Positions 62,142 to 64,000 of a stretch of DNA of 64,000 nt are shown here, piece by piece. Origin of the DNA: JANXLS01 sp038227045 (GTDB lineage: Bacteria > Planctomycetota > SZUA-567 > H5-PLA8); contig JBBRQD010000004.1 in NCBI GenBank assembly GCA_038227045.1, positions 62,001 to 126,000 of the forward strand, given 5' to 3'. A program made the position numbers and the translations under genes. Below the pieces are notes generated by a model. The model did not search any database, was not told the origin of the DNA, and saw only the letters and a program-made list of their open reading frames with translations. The stretch's first letter is position 1. Each line of letters starts with the position of its first letter.

Positions 62142-62558
62142 CTAATCATTGGCGGGGATTGCGCTGGGTAGCGCAACAGGGGCTTCATTGGCATCGAGCG
62201 CTTTTTTGATCTGCGCGATCAATTCCTGTGAATCGATCGGCTTGGTGACGAATCCCACCGATCCGACAAATGGCGCATAGGTCCGGTATAAATTGGAATC
62301 GTAGGCCGTCATAAAAATAATCGGAATCCGAATGCCGTGCATCTGCAAGTGCTCGGCGATCCAGAACCCATCGCGTTCCGGCATGCGAATGTCGCAGATC
62401 AGTAAATTCGGGCGGACAGAATCGATCAATGGAAGCAGCTCTTGATAGCCGTTCGCTGAAACAACGCTGTATCCCGCCCTCCGAACAATCGTCGACACCA
62501 CTTCAAGAATGTCTTCGTTGTCGTCGCAGACCAGAATCTTATTTATATCGTCGGTCAT
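62142..62558 (-). CDS. CheY-like response regulator, receiver domain only
   Basis: A 138-residue single receiver domain. The acidic pocket (D12-D13), phospho-acceptor Asp56 (L-I-C-D56-I-R-M-P), Thr84 and Lys106 (T-K106-P-I-D) are all present. There is no output domain, so it should act by protein contact as CheY-like proteins do. No kinase gene is adjacent. A link to the pilus/polarity genes 30 kb away is possible but not supported by context. Confidence 0.92.
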   Translation of the reverse strand: MTDDINKILVCDDNEDILEVVSTIVRRAGYSVVSANGYQELLPLIDSVRPNLLICDIRMPERDGFWIAEHLQMHGIRIPIIFMTAYDSNLYRTYAPFVGSVGFVTKPIDSQELIAQIKKALDANEAPVALPSAIPAND

Positions 62559-62748
62559 GGCACGCCTTCTCCCACCAATTATAATACCACAGAGTTCAAA
62601 AACGTCGCGAGGAATTAATCAATATAAATTGATGATATTAAGCAATTTGTATAAAAATCATATATTGATATTTATTCGTCTGAATCGGCGAACTAAAACA
62701 AGCTACGTTAGCGCGCCCTTGATCCAATTTTGTGCGCCATACTCCGGC

Positions 62749-63984
62749 CTAATTCACCTGTATGGCCAAGCACTTCAAATATCGTCCTTGATCGAATCCC
62801 GGCGGAACCGGGTGATCGTCGGCTGCACCGCGCCGCTCCAGGACTGAAGCCCTCCGTCCTGCGGATCGCAAACCCGACGCCACCGCGCGTTCGAAGTCCG
62901 TTTCGCCCACGTTTCCGGAACAGGAACACGTGAAAAGCACTCCGCCCGGCGCGAGCAGCCGCACGGCTTGAGCGTTCAGGTCGCGGTATCCTGACAGCGC
63001 GTTCGTCACATTTTCCCTGCTGCGCGCGAATTTCGGCGGATCGACGACGATCAAGCCGAATTGCCGGCCGGCGTCGCGCAACATCTTGAAGGCCTCGGGC
63101 CATTCCGCTTGATACAGATCGGCGTCGTCGATGCCGTTGCGGTCGAGATTGGATTTGGCCAAGGCGAGCGCTTCCTCGCTGGAATCGACCAGCGTCAGGC
63201 TTTTGGCGCCGCCTCGCGCCGCGTTCAGCGTGAAACCGCCAGCGTAACAGAAGACATCCAGCACGTCGCGCCCGCGCGCAAATTCGGCGAAGCGGCGGCG
63301 ATTCTGGCGTTGATCCAGATACAACCCCGTCTTCTGGCCATGTCCGGCGCGCAGATCGAAGGCGTGTTCCAGACCGTGAACCCATGCGAATTCGACGCCT
63401 TCGGGCATGCCTCCGCGCAGGGTTCCGACTTTGGGCGGTTCGAGTTTTTCAATCAATCGCGCCCGCGCGTCCCCGCGGTCGAGAATGCCTTTGGGCTTGA
63501 GGCGGTCTTCAAGCACGTCGAGGATCGTGTCGAGGCGGCGTTCGATTCCCGCCGTGCCGGATTGAATGGCCAGCCAATCGCCGTAGACATCCACGATCAA
63601 TCCGGGCAGCCCATCCCCTTCCGAATTGATCAACCTATACGCCGTTGTCGATCCATCCGCCGTATGTTCAGAGGCGGAAGTGCCATTGCCACGCGATCCC
63701 AGCCCCAGCACGCCGCGGCGCAGCGCGATCGCCTCGTCAATGCGCGTCTCCAGCAATTTATCTGCTATAGGCGCGTCGTCGCGGGAAAAAATACGCACGG
63801 CGATGGCCGAACCGGGCGAATAGAATCCGCGCCCCAGGCACGTGTCCCGCTCGTCAATCACGCGCACTTCGTCGCCCGCGCTGGGTTTGGGTCCGTCAAC
63901 GCGAGCGATGGCGTCCGCGAACACCCACGGATGCCCGCCATGCAGCGGTTTGGCGCTGCCCTTCTTCAGGCAAACGACAGACAT
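62749..63984 (-). CDS. rlmI: Class I SAM-dependent rRNA methyltransferase, RlmI-like
   Basis: A 411-residue protein with an N-terminal PUA domain (about 1-75: K-P-L-H-G-G-H-P-W-V-F) and a Rossmann-fold methyltransferase. It shows the G-L-Y-L-D-Q-R-Q-N-R motif, V-L-D-V-F-C-Y-A-G-G-F SAM loop and V-V-D-P-P-K-F catalytic-type motif. RlmI methylates C1962 of 23S rRNA in E. coli. The S-C-S-G-N-V motif after it matches the family second cysteine region. The gene is complete; its start lies 16 bases from the window end. Confidence 0.93.
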   Translation of the reverse strand: MSVVCLKKGSAKPLHGGHPWVFADAIARVDGPKPSAGDEVRVIDERDTCLGRGFYSPGSAIAVRIFSRDDAPIADKLLETRIDEAIALRRGVLGLGSRGNGTSASEHTADGSTTAYRLINSEGDGLPGLIVDVYGDWLAIQSGTAGIERRLDTILDVLEDRLKPKGILDRGDARARLIEKLEPPKVGTLRGGMPEGVEFAWVHGLEHAFDLRAGHGQKTGLYLDQRQNRRRFAEFARGRDVLDVFCYAGGFTLNAARGGAKSLTLVDSSEEALALAKSNLDRNGIDDADLYQAEWPEAFKMLRDAGRQFGLIVVDPPKFARSRENVTNALSGYRDLNAQAVRLLAPGGVLFTCSCSGNVGETDFERAVASGLRSAGRRASVLERRGAADDHPVPPGFDQGRYLKCLAIQVN

Positions 63985-64000
63985 GCGCTCGGATCGCGGC

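Overview
The window is a GC-rich bacterial chromosome segment with about 55 protein genes, no rRNA or tRNA that I could recognise, no CRISPR array and no complete insertion sequence. The best guess for the host is Planctomycetota or a neighbouring uncultured phylum. Supporting signs are N-termini of the form FRFSLRTLLLA, many secreted or lipid-anchored-looking proteins of unknown function, DUF1573 and NHL/PQQ-type repeat proteins, two- and three-gene operons, and very repeat-rich intergenic gaps. This is inference from gene content; no marker phylogeny was possible.

Layout. 0-10 kb: carbohydrate genes (aldolase end, Gfo/Idh dehydrogenase, sugar isomerase-like barrel), a PIN-domain toxin-like pair, dtd, a DUF1573/rhodanese/MauE-DoxX redox cassette, malate dehydrogenase, a siroheme-synthesis dehydrogenase, a mutarotase-like protein and a TlpA thioredoxin. 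10-21 kb: a secreted PKD protein, a membrane-anchored helix-turn-helix protein, a tandem pair of small membrane paralogues, parB with two perfect parS-type sites upstream, an SDR overlapping a LecA-like protein, yjbQ and a GT87 mannosyltransferase-like protein. 21-35 kb: prmC, then an MglA-type GTPase with a membrane-anchor tail, a roadblock/LC7 protein and a very large PATAN-TPR-TM-PEGA-propeller protein, followed at once by an RDD protein and three type IV pilus motor ATPases (PilB-like, PilT, PilB-like). This looks like a polarity/motility module. 35-46 kb: a second RFSLRTLLLA protein, a secreted trypsin-like protease, a fatty acid desaturase, a short ArsC/thioredoxin-fold selenoprotein read through an in-frame UGA, a spermidine-synthase-like protein, a CXXCH/toroid protein, a phosphorylase-kinase-like glucanase, an NHL protein and a Tat-exported sugar isomerase-like protein. 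46-64 kb: a MITE-like element, GT39, asnB, a TPR lipoprotein-like protein, two glycosidase-like proteins, argG, small membrane proteins, SAM decarboxylase, a CheY-like receiver and an RlmI-like rRNA methyltransferase.

The most notable items are the selenoprotein gene at 38850-39197 (UxxC motif plus a bacterial SECIS-like hairpin), which ordinary ORF calling splits at the UGA; the GTPase/roadblock/PATAN/type IV pilus block; the parS pair next to a parB that has no parA beside it; and several families of intergenic palindromes, tandem octamers/heptamers and one 164-bp MITE-like element with TA target duplication.
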